The notes beneath the pieces were generated by a model. It was not told where the DNA came from. It did no database searches and worked only from the letters and a program-made list of their open reading frames with translations. A stretch of DNA of 38,440 nucleotides, taken from the NCBI GenBank assembly GCA_035531775.1, contig DATKSG010000076.1:1-38440 (forward strand), read 5' to 3'. Within the stretch, counting starts at the first letter, position 1. Each line of letters begins with the position of its first letter. This DNA comes from DATKSG01 sp035531775 (GTDB lineage: Bacteria; Actinomycetota; Acidimicrobiia; Acidimicrobiales; UBA8190). This document shows, piece after piece, positions 31,170 through 38,440 of this stretch. The translations under genes were made by a program, and so were the position numbers.

Positions 31170-32645
31170 TCACCGGGCCATCTGCCGGGCCTGTGCCCAC
31201 CACGACGCCTCGAGATGGCCCAGCTCGGTGGAGGGCGGGCCGCCGTCGGGCCACAGCTCGATGGCCACCCGGCGCCAGTTGGCCGTGGCCTCGAGGCGCC
31301 CCAAGATGGCCAGCAGCCCCAGGTTGATCCGCTGCAGCACCACCATCGACGGGGGCAGCCCGGCGTACTCCATGACATCGGCGAAGTTGGTCCGGCCGTC
31401 GAAATAGCGCCGGGCCACCTGGCTGGCCCACTCGGCGGTGATGGTGGTGACCTCGTCCACCTCGATGGCCTCCCAGAAGATCGCCATGAACTCGGCCACT
31501 CGCTGGTCCGACAACGGAGCGCCCGGAGCGATGAGGCCGGCCGTCTCACAGGCCCGGCGCAGGCCGGCGGGGTCGTCGTCGAGCACCGAGGCGGTGACCA
31601 GTCGGTAGCAGAGGTCCACCTCCTCGGGCGTTAGGCGCTTAACCAACCCGAAGTCGAGGAACGTGACCCGCCCTCCGGGGAGGAAGAGGTAGTTGCCCGG
31701 GTGAGGATCGCCGTTGAAGGCGTGGAAGCCGTAGAGGCTGCGGAACACGAACCGGTAGATGGCCTCGGCGGCCAGGTTGCGCTCGTCCTGGTCCCACTGC
31801 TCCATGTCGGCGAAGCGCACGCCTTCGGCCAGGTCGGTGGTGAGGACGCGCCCGGTGCTGTGCTCGTCGACCACCTCGGGCACCGAGATGAACGGATGGC
31901 CCCGGTACCACCGGGCGAAGCGGCGCTGGTGACTGGCCTCCAAGTGGTAGTCGAGCTCCTCGGTGAGCCGGGCCCGCAACTCGGCCACCATCGACGGCGC
32001 GTCGAGCCCGGGGAAGAGGGTGCCGAGCCCCAGGCCGGCCAGCTGCAGGTTGGCCAGGTCCGAGCGCACCGCCTCGTCCACCCCGGGGTACTGCACCTTT
32101 ACGGCCACCGCCCGCCCGTCATGGGTCATGGCCCGGTGCACCTGGCCGATGGAGGCGGCTGCCACGGGGACGGGGTCCCAGGTGGCGAAGACCTTGTCGG
32201 GCGGGGCCCCGAGCTCGGCTTCCACGACCGAGGCGGCCAACTCGGCGGTCATAGGAGGGGCGTCCTGCTGCAGCTGGGCCAGGGCCTGGCGCACCGGCTC
32301 AGGCATGGCGTCGTCCAAGAAGCTGGCCAGCTGCCCCAGCTTCATGAGCGCGCCCTTCATGTTGCCCAAGGCGTCGGCCACCTGCTCGGCCGTGCGCAGC
32401 TGCAGGGCGTCGTCGAGCTCGTGGCGGCGCTCGGCCGACGCGAAGATCCGCTGCGCCCGGTGCACGGCCACCCCGGCGCCCACCTGTCCGGCCAGCTTGG
32501 CCATGGCCGCGCTGCGCTCGGACCAGGCGGTGGCGGCGATGTGGTGGTGCCCGGCCGGGCGGCGAAGGCGGTGGCGGCGCCAGGCCCGGACACCGAGCAC
32601 GGCGGCGGTGCCGGCAGCCACGACGGCCAGGCGACGGCGGGACAT
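31170..32645 (-). CDS. UbiB/ABC1 atypical kinase-family protein
   Basis: 491 residues from ATG 32645 (MSRRRLAVVAAGTAAVLG, an N-terminal hydrophobic segment). The ABC1 hallmark K-x-G-Q is in MKGALMKLGQLASFLDD, and the Ala-rich nucleotide loop is in VAAASIGQVHRA. VAVKVQYPGVDE carries the ATP Lys, ELDYHLEASHQRRF the following helix, NGDPHPGNYLFLP the catalytic loop, and VTFLDFGLVKRL the metal-binding D-F-G. Family members are ATPases that help build or extract ubiquinone-like lipids; in bacteria lacking ubiquinone they are of unclear role. It is divergent from a TetR-family regulator across 76 bases with a TTGCA-N7-TGCAA dyad, so it may be under TetR control. Confidence 0.92.
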   Translation of the reverse strand: MSRRRLAVVAAGTAAVLGVRAWRRHRLRRPAGHHHIAATAWSERSAAMAKLAGQVGAGVAVHRAQRIFASAERRHELDDALQLRTAEQVADALGNMKGALMKLGQLASFLDDAMPEPVRQALAQLQQDAPPMTAELAASVVEAELGAPPDKVFATWDPVPVAAASIGQVHRAMTHDGRAVAVKVQYPGVDEAVRSDLANLQLAGLGLGTLFPGLDAPSMVAELRARLTEELDYHLEASHQRRFARWYRGHPFISVPEVVDEHSTGRVLTTDLAEGVRFADMEQWDQDERNLAAEAIYRFVFRSLYGFHAFNGDPHPGNYLFLPGGRVTFLDFGLVKRLTPEEVDLCYRLVTASVLDDDPAGLRRACETAGLIAPGAPLSDQRVAEFMAIFWEAIEVDEVTTITAEWASQVARRYFDGRTNFADVMEYAGLPPSMVVLQRINLGLLAILGRLEATANWRRVAIELWPDGGPPSTELGHLEASWWAQARQMAR

Positions 32646-32684
32646 GCGGCACCGTAGCGCCCGCCCAGCAGGGCCCAAAACTTC

Positions 32685-32713
32685 TTGCATCGGTAGTGCA
32701 ACTTCCCTAGCAT
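32685..32713 (+). promoter_or_regulatory. TetR-gene promoter with embedded dyad
   Basis: TTGCAT (32685-32690), a 17-base spacer and TAGCAT (32708-32713) form a sigma70-type promoter ending eight bases before the TetR ATG at 32722. The dyad TTGCA-TCGGTAG-TGCAA (32685-32701) covers the -35, where a repressor would block transcription. The same site lies upstream of the divergent UbiB-like gene. Confidence 0.55.
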
Positions 32714-32721
32714 GGCCGACG

Positions 32722-33354
32722 ATGGCACTGGTGGCGCCGGCTCAAGGTCCAACTCCCGCCGACGGCCGCCTGGCCCGGGGGGCGCGAACCCGGCGGGCCC
32801 TGGCCGAAGCCCTCATCGCCCTGATCGAGCAAGGCGACGCCCAGCCCACCGCCCGCCGGGTGGCGGCGCGCGCCGGTGTGTCGCCACGACTGGTCTTCCA
32901 CCACTTCGAGGACATGGAACAGGTGCTCCAAGCCGCCGTCGGCGTACAGGTGGAGCGGCACTGGCGCCACCTGGAGCCGGTCGACTCCACCGCCGCCCTC
33001 CCCGGGCGCATTAGCCGCCTGGTGCGCCGGCGCGCCACGCTCTACGAACGCATCGGCCCCGTCCGGCGCGCCGCCGCCATGGTCGAGTCCACCTCTCCCA
33101 CCTTGGCCGCCGAGTTGGCCCACTCGCGCCGGCACCTGCGCCACCACGTGGAGTCGGCCTTCGCCGTCGAGCTGGACGGCGCCGGGCGGCGACGGGGCGA
33201 GGTGCTCGACTCCCTCGACCTGGCCACCAGCTGGGAGAGTTGGGAACACCTGCGCAGCGCCATGGGCCGAAGCCCGGCGGGCGCCGGCGCCGTGGTCAGA
33301 AGGCTCGTCCACTCGATCATCGGTCCCATCGCCACAGACGGAGGAACGCCATGA
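32722..33354 (+). CDS. TetR-family regulator
   Basis: 210 residues from ATG 32722. The TetR N-terminal helix-turn-helix is RGARTRRALAEALIALIEQGDAQPTARRVAARAGVSPRLVFHHFEDMEQVLQAAV. The C-terminal ligand domain is helical and divergent (WRHLEPVDSTAALPGRISRLVRRRATLYERIGPVRRAA), as usual. The start fits a leaderless message. The stop overlaps the ATG of the dehalogenase (ATGA), so regulator, dehalogenase and sulfatase are one operon, suggesting that it senses a substrate of those enzymes. It is divergent from the UbiB-like gene. Confidence 0.9.
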   Translation: MALVAPAQGPTPADGRLARGARTRRALAEALIALIEQGDAQPTARRVAARAGVSPRLVFHHFEDMEQVLQAAVGVQVERHWRHLEPVDSTAALPGRISRLVRRRATLYERIGPVRRAAAMVESTSPTLAAELAHSRRHLRHHVESAFAVELDGAGRRRGEVLDSLDLATSWESWEHLRSAMGRSPAGAGAVVRRLVHSIIGPIATDGGTP

Positions 33355-34274
33355 AGAGCTTGCGCACGCCCGACGAGCGCTTTCACGACCTGCCCGGCTT
33401 CACGTTCGAGCCGCACTACGTGGAGGTGCCCGCCGGCGACGGTGACGGGACCCTTCGCGTCCACTACCTCGACGAGGGCCCCGCCCACGCGGCGGAGACC
33501 ATCCTCCTCATGCACGGCGAGCCCTCGTGGTGCTACTTGTACCGCACCATGGTGACCCCGCTGGTGGGTGCAGGGTTCAGGGTGGTGGCCCCGGATCTCG
33601 TGGGCTTCGGCCGCTCCGACAAGCCGGCCGAACGCGGCGAGTACACCTACGCCCGGCACGTGGAGTGGATGCGCGCCGCCCTCTTCGACGCCCTCGACCT
33701 GTCGGGCCTCACCGTGGTGGGCCAGGACTGGGGTGGTCTGGTGGGACTGCGCCTGGTGGCCGAGCACCCCGGGCGCTTCCGCCGGGTGGTGGCGGCCAAC
33801 ACCGGCTTGCCCACCGGCGACACGTCCATGGGCGAGGCCTTCTTGGCCTGGCAACGCTTCTCCCAGGAGACGCCCGAGATGCCCGTGGGGCGCATCGTCT
33901 CGGGGGGCTGCACGACGGACCTGGCCACCGAGGTGGTGGCCGCCTACGACGCCCCGTTCCCCGACGAGTCCTACAAGGAGGGAGCGCGCCAGTTCCCGCT
34001 GCTCGTGCCGACCAGCCCCGACGATCCGGCCACGGCGGCCAACCGCAGCGCCTGGGAGGTGCTCAAGGAGTGGGACAAGCCATTCCTGTGCGCCTACAGC
34101 GACAGCGACCCCATCACCAAGGGGGCCGACCAGCTTTTCCTGGCCCTGGTGCCCGGCACCAAGGGCCAGGACCACACCACTATCGCCGGCGGCGGCCACT
34201 TCCTCCAGGAGGACCGCGGCCACGAGCTGGCCAAGGCCGTCATCGACTTCGTCCACACCAACCCGGCGCGCTGA
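33351..34274 (+). CDS. Haloalkane dehalogenase (subfamily I-like alpha/beta-hydrolase)
   Basis: 307 residues from ATG 33351, with GGAGGA five bases upstream and the ATG overlapping the TetR stop. The opening SLRTPDERFHDLPGFTFEPHYVEV and LLMHGEPSWCYLYRTM (oxyanion loop with the halide-binding residue) match haloalkane dehalogenases of the DhmA/DhlA type. VVGQDWGGLVGLRLV holds the nucleophile Asp followed by the halide-stabilising Trp. FLAWQRFSQ in the cap is a candidate second Trp, and AGGGHFLQEDRGHEL has the catalytic His. Such enzymes hydrolyse carbon-halogen bonds to an alcohol and halide. An epoxide hydrolase is the main alternative but would need two cap tyrosines. Its pairing with a sulfatase may reflect scavenging of modified organics. 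Confidence 0.85.
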   Translation: MKSLRTPDERFHDLPGFTFEPHYVEVPAGDGDGTLRVHYLDEGPAHAAETILLMHGEPSWCYLYRTMVTPLVGAGFRVVAPDLVGFGRSDKPAERGEYTYARHVEWMRAALFDALDLSGLTVVGQDWGGLVGLRLVAEHPGRFRRVVAANTGLPTGDTSMGEAFLAWQRFSQETPEMPVGRIVSGGCTTDLATEVVAAYDAPFPDESYKEGARQFPLLVPTSPDDPATAANRSAWEVLKEWDKPFLCAYSDSDPITKGADQLFLALVPGTKGQDHTTIAGGGHFLQEDRGHELAKAVIDFVHTNPAR

Positions 34275-34277
34275 GCC

Positions 34278-35798
34278 ATGGGACGCAAGATCCTCTTCGT
34301 CACCACCGACCAGCAGCGCTACGACAGCCTGGGCTGCAACGGCGGCACCATCGCCCGCACGCCGGTGCTCGACGGCCTGGCCGCCCAGGGCATCAACTAC
34401 CGCCGGGCCATGAACCAGAACGTGGTGTGCATGCCGGCGCGCTCCACCATGATCACCGGCCAGTACGTTCGCAGCCACGGTGTCTACGCCAACGGCGTGC
34501 CGCTGCCGGCCGACGCCCCGAGCATCGCCGCTGTGCTCCACGACCACGGCTACCGCACGGCGCTGGTGGGCAAGGCGCACTTCGAGCCGGCCATGGACCT
34601 GGCGGGGCGCTGGCCCGAGAACCGATTCGCCCGCGAAGAGAGCACCGGGCCCCATCGCGGCTTCGAGCACCTGGAGCTGGCCATGCACGGGCCGCTGCCG
34701 CTGTGGCACTACGGCAAGTGGCTCCTCGAGCAGCCCGGGCACTGGGAGCGCGGCTTCTACCAGCTGTTCAAGGACGGCAAGATGAACGGCGAGCCCGGCG
34801 GCGAGACGGGCGCCCCTCACGTGGCGCTCAACCCGGTACCGCGCCAGCTGTATCACACCGACTGGACGGCCGAGCGGGCCATGGCCTGGTTACGCAGCCT
34901 CGACGCCGACGACGACTGGTTCTGCTGGGTGAGCTTCCCCGACCCTCACCACCCGTGGGACCCGCCGCAGTCCGAGGCCGGCCGCGTCCACTGGCGCGAC
35001 CTCGACCTACCGCCGGCCCATCCCCGCAGCGTGGAGGAGAGCCGCCGGATACTCGAGGGCAAGCCCCGACACTGGCTGGCCTACTTCGACGGCGCTCACT
35101 CCAACTTGGAAGGCGGCCCCACCGACTTCGTGCCGGCCCGGATGACCCACGACCAGGTGCGCGAGGTGAACGCCCTCACCCACATCGAGAACGAGCTCAT
35201 CGACGAAGCGGTGGGCCGCATCCTGGCCTGTGTCGACGAGCGGGGTTGGGGAGCCGACACCGATGTCGTCTTCACCACCGACCACGGCGAGCTCCAAGGG
35301 GACTTCGGCATGCTGTTCAAGGGCCCGTACCACTGCGAGGCCCTGATGCACCTGCCCATGATCTGGCGTCCGGCGCCGTCGGCCGGGCTGCCACCGGCCG
35401 TGGTCGAGGAGCCGGTGGGCCAGGTGGACCTGGCCCCCACCTTCGCCACCATCGCCGGGGTGCCGGTGCCCGAGTGGGTCCAGGGGACCGCACTTCCCAC
35501 CGGACCAGGCAGCGGACGAGAGCGCATGGTGACCGAGTGGGACAGCCAGTTCCCGAGCGAAGGCCTGCACCTGCGCTCGATGTTCCGCGACGGCTGGCTG
35601 GTCACCGCCTACGAGCCGGGCGGGGGCTACGAGGGCACCGAGGGCGAGCTCTACGACATGGCCGAGGACCCCTGGCAGTGGCGCAACCTATGGGACGACC
35701 CCGACTACCGGTCCCGGCGCCAGGAGCTCGTCACCGACCTCTACGACCATTTGGCCCCCGAGCGCCCCGACCGGCTCACGGTGGAGGCGCCGGTCTGA
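34278..35798 (+). CDS. Sulfatase (formylglycine-dependent)
   Basis: 506 residues from ATG 34278, three bases after the dehalogenase stop. KILFVTTDQQRYDSLGCNGG gives the metal-binding Asp pair. VVCMPARSTMITGQY is the C-x-P-x-R signature whose Cys (about 51) becomes formylglycine. ALVGKAHFEP has the active-site Lys and His, VSFPDPHHPWDPP the substrate-side His, and VVFTTDHGELQGDFGMLFKGPYHCEALMHLPMIW the C-terminal metal site. It has no signal peptide, so it acts in the cytosol on a sulfate ester; no anaerobic-type CxS/A motif. A separate formylglycine-generating enzyme is needed and is not in this window. It is the last gene of the TetR operon. Confidence 0.93.
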   Translation: MGRKILFVTTDQQRYDSLGCNGGTIARTPVLDGLAAQGINYRRAMNQNVVCMPARSTMITGQYVRSHGVYANGVPLPADAPSIAAVLHDHGYRTALVGKAHFEPAMDLAGRWPENRFAREESTGPHRGFEHLELAMHGPLPLWHYGKWLLEQPGHWERGFYQLFKDGKMNGEPGGETGAPHVALNPVPRQLYHTDWTAERAMAWLRSLDADDDWFCWVSFPDPHHPWDPPQSEAGRVHWRDLDLPPAHPRSVEESRRILEGKPRHWLAYFDGAHSNLEGGPTDFVPARMTHDQVREVNALTHIENELIDEAVGRILACVDERGWGADTDVVFTTDHGELQGDFGMLFKGPYHCEALMHLPMIWRPAPSAGLPPAVVEEPVGQVDLAPTFATIAGVPVPEWVQGTALPTGPGSGRERMVTEWDSQFPSEGLHLRSMFRDGWLVTAYEPGGGYEGTEGELYDMAEDPWQWRNLWDDPDYRSRRQELVTDLYDHLAPERPDRLTVEAPV

Positions 35799-35850
35799 AA
35801 GCGCGGCGCCCTTCGCCCCGCCTCGCGCCGGGACCCGTCCCGGGTCGCGC

Positions 35851-36456
35851 TCACCGGGCCCGGCCCCCCGGGCCGGGCACCGTCACGTTGTAGCGGTGCA
35901 GCACCGGGGCGTCGTGGCCCCAGCCGATGGCCGTCACCGATGCGGTGGACAGCTGTAGGCGCCACGTCACGGTGTCGTTGGCTCCAAGGGCCCAGGCCAC
36001 GGCGGCCTTGATGGGCGAGACGTGGCTCACCACCACCACGTCGCTCTCGGCCCGCGCCCCGTGACCAGGCACGGCAAAGAGCTCGTGACAAGCGTGGCGC
36101 ACCCGCCGGCCCACCTCGCTCAGGGTCTCCCCCCCCGGGGGGCGGTAGTCGGGGTCGGCCCGCCAGGCCTGCCAGACGTCGGGCCCGAGGTCGGCCAGGG
36201 CTCGGCCCTCGTACTCGCCGTAGTCGACCTCGACCCAGCGTTCGTCCACCTCGATGACCTGGTCGAGCCCCCAGGCCGCTGCCGTGTCGAGGGCACGGGC
36301 CAGCGGGCTGCTCACCACCCGGGCCGGAAGTCCCACCACGGCGCCCAGCGCCCGGGCCTGGGCCACGCCGCGCTCGGTGAGCGGTGACTGGCTCCGGCCG
36401 AGAAGCAGTCCGGCGGCGTTGGCCTGTGTCTCGCCGTGTCGGACCAGCACCAGCAC
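35851..36456 (-). CDS. Histidine phosphatase family protein (phosphoglycerate mutase-like)
   Basis: 201 residues from GTG 36456, with GGTGAGGG about nine bases upstream. MLVLVRHGETQANAAGLLLG is the R-H-G-E-T catalytic motif. VVSSPLARALDTAAAWG supplies the second Arg, the WVEVDYGEYEGRALAD segment the acid region, and SDVVVVSHVSPIKAAVAWAL the second catalytic His. The phosphoryl substrate is unknown (relatives include CobC-like and broad-specificity phosphatases). It is the last gene of a three-gene operon with the zinc-ribbon and NUDIX genes. A GC-only hairpin (35858-35878, 9-bp stem, 3-base loop) sits inside its 3' end and may end transcription. Confidence 0.92.
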   Translation of the reverse strand: MLVLVRHGETQANAAGLLLGRSQSPLTERGVAQARALGAVVGLPARVVSSPLARALDTAAAWGLDQVIEVDERWVEVDYGEYEGRALADLGPDVWQAWRADPDYRPPGGETLSEVGRRVRHACHELFAVPGHGARAESDVVVVSHVSPIKAAVAWALGANDTVTWRLQLSTASVTAIGWGHDAPVLHRYNVTVPGPGGRAR

Positions 36457-36466
36457 GGCCCGACCC

Positions 36467-37183
36467 TCACCTCACCAGGATGCGACCGCAATTGTCGCAG
36501 GTGATGACGCCGTCGGGTGGGGCCTTCTTGATCCGGTCCACCTCCATGGCCGGAAGGGCCAGGTGGCACCCGCTGCACGAGCCGCCCACCAGTCGGGCCG
36601 CCCCGGTTCCGCCGAGCCTGGTGCGCAGCATCTCGTAGCGCTCGAGCAGGTCGGCGGGCACGTCGGCAGCCAGGGGCCGGCGCTCGGACATGGCCGCCTC
36701 GATGAGAGCATCGATGTCGGCTTCGGCCTGTCCCACGACGACGAGCAACTCCTGGCGGCGGGTGTCTATGCCGTCGCGCTCCACCTCGAGGGCCCGCAGG
36801 TCGATGTCCAAGGGCTCGATGAGCTCCATCACCTCGAGCTCGCGGTCCTCGAGCTCGCCGATGTGGCGACCGAGATGGCGGACCTCCTCGTCCATGGCCT
36901 GCAACTCGCGAGCGGCGGCCACCTGACCGCCGAAGAGCCGCTTCTGCAGCTCGGCCCGCCGTCCCTTGGACACCTCGATCTGCTGTTCCAGGGCGGCCTG
37001 CCGGGCGCCGTGCTCGTCGCGTTCGAGACGCACCTTGGCGCTGCGGGCATCTAGGTCGCGCCGTCGGGTGTCGAGGTCGGCCATTTCGGCGCGACCTGGC
37101 AGGGTGGCGCGTCGGTGGCGCAACTGGTCGATCCGGGTGTCGTGGTCCTGGACTTCGAGCAGAAGGGTGAACGGGTCGCTCAC
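36467..37183 (-). CDS. Coiled-coil C4 zinc-ribbon protein (DUF164/CdsZ-like)
   Basis: 238 residues from GTG 37183, whose GTGA overlaps the NUDIX stop. The first 170 residues are a long heptad-patterned helical hairpin (LLLEVQDHDTRIDQLRHRRATLPGR, TRRRDLDARSAKVRLERDEHG). The C-terminus is a four-cysteine zinc ribbon, CSGCHLALP and CDNCGRIL. This is the conserved bacterial DUF164/zf-RING_7 family, equivalent to Rv2229c of mycobacteria, thought to act in nucleic-acid or ribosome-linked processes. As in mycobacteria, it sits next to a histidine phosphatase. Confidence 0.92.
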   Translation of the reverse strand: MSDPFTLLLEVQDHDTRIDQLRHRRATLPGRAEMADLDTRRRDLDARSAKVRLERDEHGARQAALEQQIEVSKGRRAELQKRLFGGQVAAARELQAMDEEVRHLGRHIGELEDRELEVMELIEPLDIDLRALEVERDGIDTRRQELLVVVGQAEADIDALIEAAMSERRPLAADVPADLLERYEMLRTRLGGTGAARLVGGSCSGCHLALPAMEVDRIKKAPPDGVITCDNCGRILVR

Positions 37184-37779
37184 GGCGTCGTCTCGGAGGT
37201 GCTGTCGATCGCTTCTGGGGTGCCACGAGCGGAGCGCAGGGCCCCCACCAGCGCCACATCGGCCATTTCCTGGGCCTCCTCCCACGAGAACCACCGGGCT
37301 TCGGGGCTCTCGCCGGGGGGGGGCGCCGGGTCGGCGTCGTCGGCCAGAAGCAGATAGCGAAGGTCGAGATGCTCGTGGCCGGACGCCGCATCGTGCACGT
37401 CGAGGTGGATGAGGCGTGGCCCGCCGTCGGGGTGGCGCAGAGACAGGCCGGTCTCCTCCTGCGCCTCGCGCCGCGCCGCTTCCGACGGACCTTCGCCCGG
37501 GTCCACGTGGCCGCCGGGTTGCATCCAGTGGTGCAAGCGCTTGTGCAGGTGCAGCACCGTGCCCCGGCGCCCGACGATCACGGCCGACGCGGTCACGTGC
37601 ACGGCACCGGCGTCCTCGTCGAAGGGCAACGGCAGGGAGTCGAGGGCCCCCAGGATGCGCAGTCGGGCCTGCGTCTCGCGTTCGTCGGCGGGGCGGTGGG
37701 CGACGACGACGGCCCGGACCTCCCCCACCAGCTCGGGCGGCCAGGCCTGGCTCCCGTCGTCTGCGCCGGCTCGGACCAC
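37180..37779 (-). CDS. NUDIX hydrolase
   Basis: 199 residues from GTG 37779. An N-terminal helical part of about 60 residues (ADERETQARLRILGALDSLPLPFDED) precedes the NUDIX fold. The NUDIX box is complete: G-x5-E-x7-REAQEETGL, preceded by LHHWMQPGGHVDPGEGP. The fold then gives LRYLLLADD and a final ARWFSWEEAQEM. These enzymes split nucleoside-diphosphate-X compounds; the target is unknown. Its stop overlaps the start of the zinc-ribbon gene, so it is the first gene of the operon. Confidence 0.9.
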   Translation of the reverse strand: MVRAGADDGSQAWPPELVGEVRAVVVAHRPADERETQARLRILGALDSLPLPFDEDAGAVHVTASAVIVGRRGTVLHLHKRLHHWMQPGGHVDPGEGPSEAARREAQEETGLSLRHPDGGPRLIHLDVHDAASGHEHLDLRYLLLADDADPAPPPGESPEARWFSWEEAQEMADVALVGALRSARGTPEAIDSTSETTP

Positions 37780-37885
37780 GCCTGCATCCCTACCACACCG
37801 GGATCGAAGTCGGCCCAGCGCCGGCTCCGGTGGCGTGCGTCCCTGCGTGCGCGCTCACCACAGCCGGTACCGGCCAAGACCGGGG

Positions 37886-38440
37886 CTAACCCGTGGTGAT
37901 GGCTGCTTCCCGGTCCCCGCGGCGCGCCCAGCGGGACAGCGGCGCCGCGCCCACGGCCACTACCACGGCGCCCAGGAGGCTGCCGAGCAGCACGGCGTTG
38001 CTCACGTCGACAAGCTTCAGAGCCGAGACGAGCAGGATCACGGCGATGGCTGGGCGCACGAAGCGGGTAGGAGCGCCCGCCGACAATCGGGCCCCGAGGT
38101 AGACCGCCGGCAACGATCCGATGAGCAGCGAGGTGGTGACGGCCAGCTCGACATTGCCGAAGAGGAGCTGGCCCAGGGCGGCTGCTCCCACCAGGGGCAC
38201 CGACTGGACCAAGTCGGTGCCGACCAGCTGCCCACCGGTGAGGCCCGGGTACAGGAACATGAGGGCGACGATCATGAGCGAGCCCGAGCCCACCGACGTC
38301 ATGCCCACGATCAGGCCGCCCACCAAGCCTACGGCGAGTGTGGACAGGCGACGCACCGGCGGCCACTGACCTTCGGGCGTGGCCGGGACCGAGGTGCGGC
38401 TCCTGGTCAGCGAGCGAAGGACGATCCCGCCCACGGCCAC
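37886..38440 (-). CDS. Sulfite exporter TauE/SafE-family membrane protein, 5' end outside window
   Basis: At least 184 residues, frame open to the right edge, so the N-terminal half is outside. Hydrophobic helices alternate: LAVGLVGGLIVGMTSVGSGSLMIVALMFLY, LVQSVPLVGAAALGQLLFG, ELAVTTSLLIGSLPAVYLG and AIAVILLVSALKLV, AVLLGSLLGAVVVAVGA. The G-L-I-V-G-x-T-S-V-G-x-G-S repeat is the TauE/SafE signature, normally occurring twice; this is the second copy. The family moves sulfite, sulfoacetate or similar anions. It reads toward the NUDIX operon but is separated from it by about 105 bases holding a GCCGGTACCGGC palindrome. Confidence 0.88.
   Translation of the reverse strand: MAVGGIVLRSLTRSRTSVPATPEGQWPPVRRLSTLAVGLVGGLIVGMTSVGSGSLMIVALMFLYPGLTGGQLVGTDLVQSVPLVGAAALGQLLFGNVELAVTTSLLIGSLPAVYLGARLSAGAPTRFVRPAIAVILLVSALKLVDVSNAVLLGSLLGAVVVAVGAAPLSRWARRGDREAAITTG

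Noticed and set aside
33042..34856. 604-codon minus-strand frame antisense to TetR, dehalogenase and sulfatase
   Set aside because: Val/Gly/His-rich antisense shadow with no start signals or domain.
33527..35893. A 788-codon open frame on the plus strand spanning the dehalogenase and sulfatase genes
   Set aside because: Arg/Pro/Gly-rich translation with no domain, fully overlapping two well-supported genes in another frame; typical of shadow frames in very GC-rich DNA.

Overview
The window is a GC-rich, densely packed bacterial chromosome segment. The dense gene packing, frequent GTG starts, Thr/Ser-rich secreted linkers (runs of TTSTTSTT), several -10 boxes sitting 7-9 nt before start codons (leaderless-type promoters) and the gene families present all point to a high-GC actinomycetote. 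Acidimicrobiia or a relative is my best guess, but that placement is inference. I found no rRNA, tRNA, CRISPR array, transposase or phage gene.

Layout. 1-6.3 kb: a loosely packed stretch that looks slightly lower in GC than the rest. It carries a cut-off GNAT acetyltransferase, three exported enzymes (an alpha/beta hydrolase, an SGNH/GDSL esterase and a nucleoside-phosphorylase-like protein), a small SAM methyltransferase, a damaged VOC (glyoxalase-fold) gene, a 7 x 7-bp tandem repeat and two gaps with only gene-like scraps. 6.5-8.1 kb: a DHA2-type MFS exporter, ending in a perfect 15-bp hairpin shared with the converging HemK/PrmC-like gene. 8.1-14.2 kb: a phenylalanine/tyrosine degradation block with an Lrp-type regulator, hpd, hmgA, phhA (convergent), a second Lrp-type regulator and a FAH-family hydrolase. 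Together these cover Phe to Tyr and 4-hydroxyphenylpyruvate to homogentisate to cleavage products; no tyrosine aminotransferase or maleylacetoacetate isomerase is in the window. 14.2-18 kb: a two-gene operon of a kinase-like phosphotransferase and a CrtC/AttH-like protein, divergent from an exported ceramidase-like hydrolase. 18-21.2 kb: an alkylation-repair pair (ogt overlapping an Ada-AlkA fusion) behind an exported NlpC/P60 peptidoglycan hydrolase.

21.3-29.1 kb: an amine/polyamine catabolism region. A wrecked APC permease and a stop-interrupted universal stress protein lie divergent from an aminobutyraldehyde-type ALDH and a class III aminotransferase. Then come a PuuB-like FAD oxidase, an Lrp regulator and a second, SpuC-like aminotransferase. 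29.1-32.7 kb: a Thr-rich secreted protein, an NTF2-like protein, a quinone-oxidoreductase-type MDR enzyme and a UbiB/ABC1 kinase-like protein. 32.7-35.8 kb: a tightly overlapping TetR - haloalkane dehalogenase - sulfatase operon. 35.8-37.8 kb: a NUDIX - C4 zinc-ribbon coiled-coil - histidine phosphatase operon. The right edge cuts a TauE/SafE permease.

Two themes deserve attention. First, three genes carry clear damage: VOC with an internal deletion and two compensating indels, APC permease with an internal deletion and a 1-bp insertion, and UspA with an amber codon inside its ATP-binding motif. This is either real decay or assembly error. Second, at least four transcription units look leaderless, one of them beginning with an 18-codon upstream ORF ahead of the ALDH gene. 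The best candidates for undescribed biology are the kinase / CrtC-like / ceramidase-like divergon and the TetR-dehalogenase-sulfatase operon.
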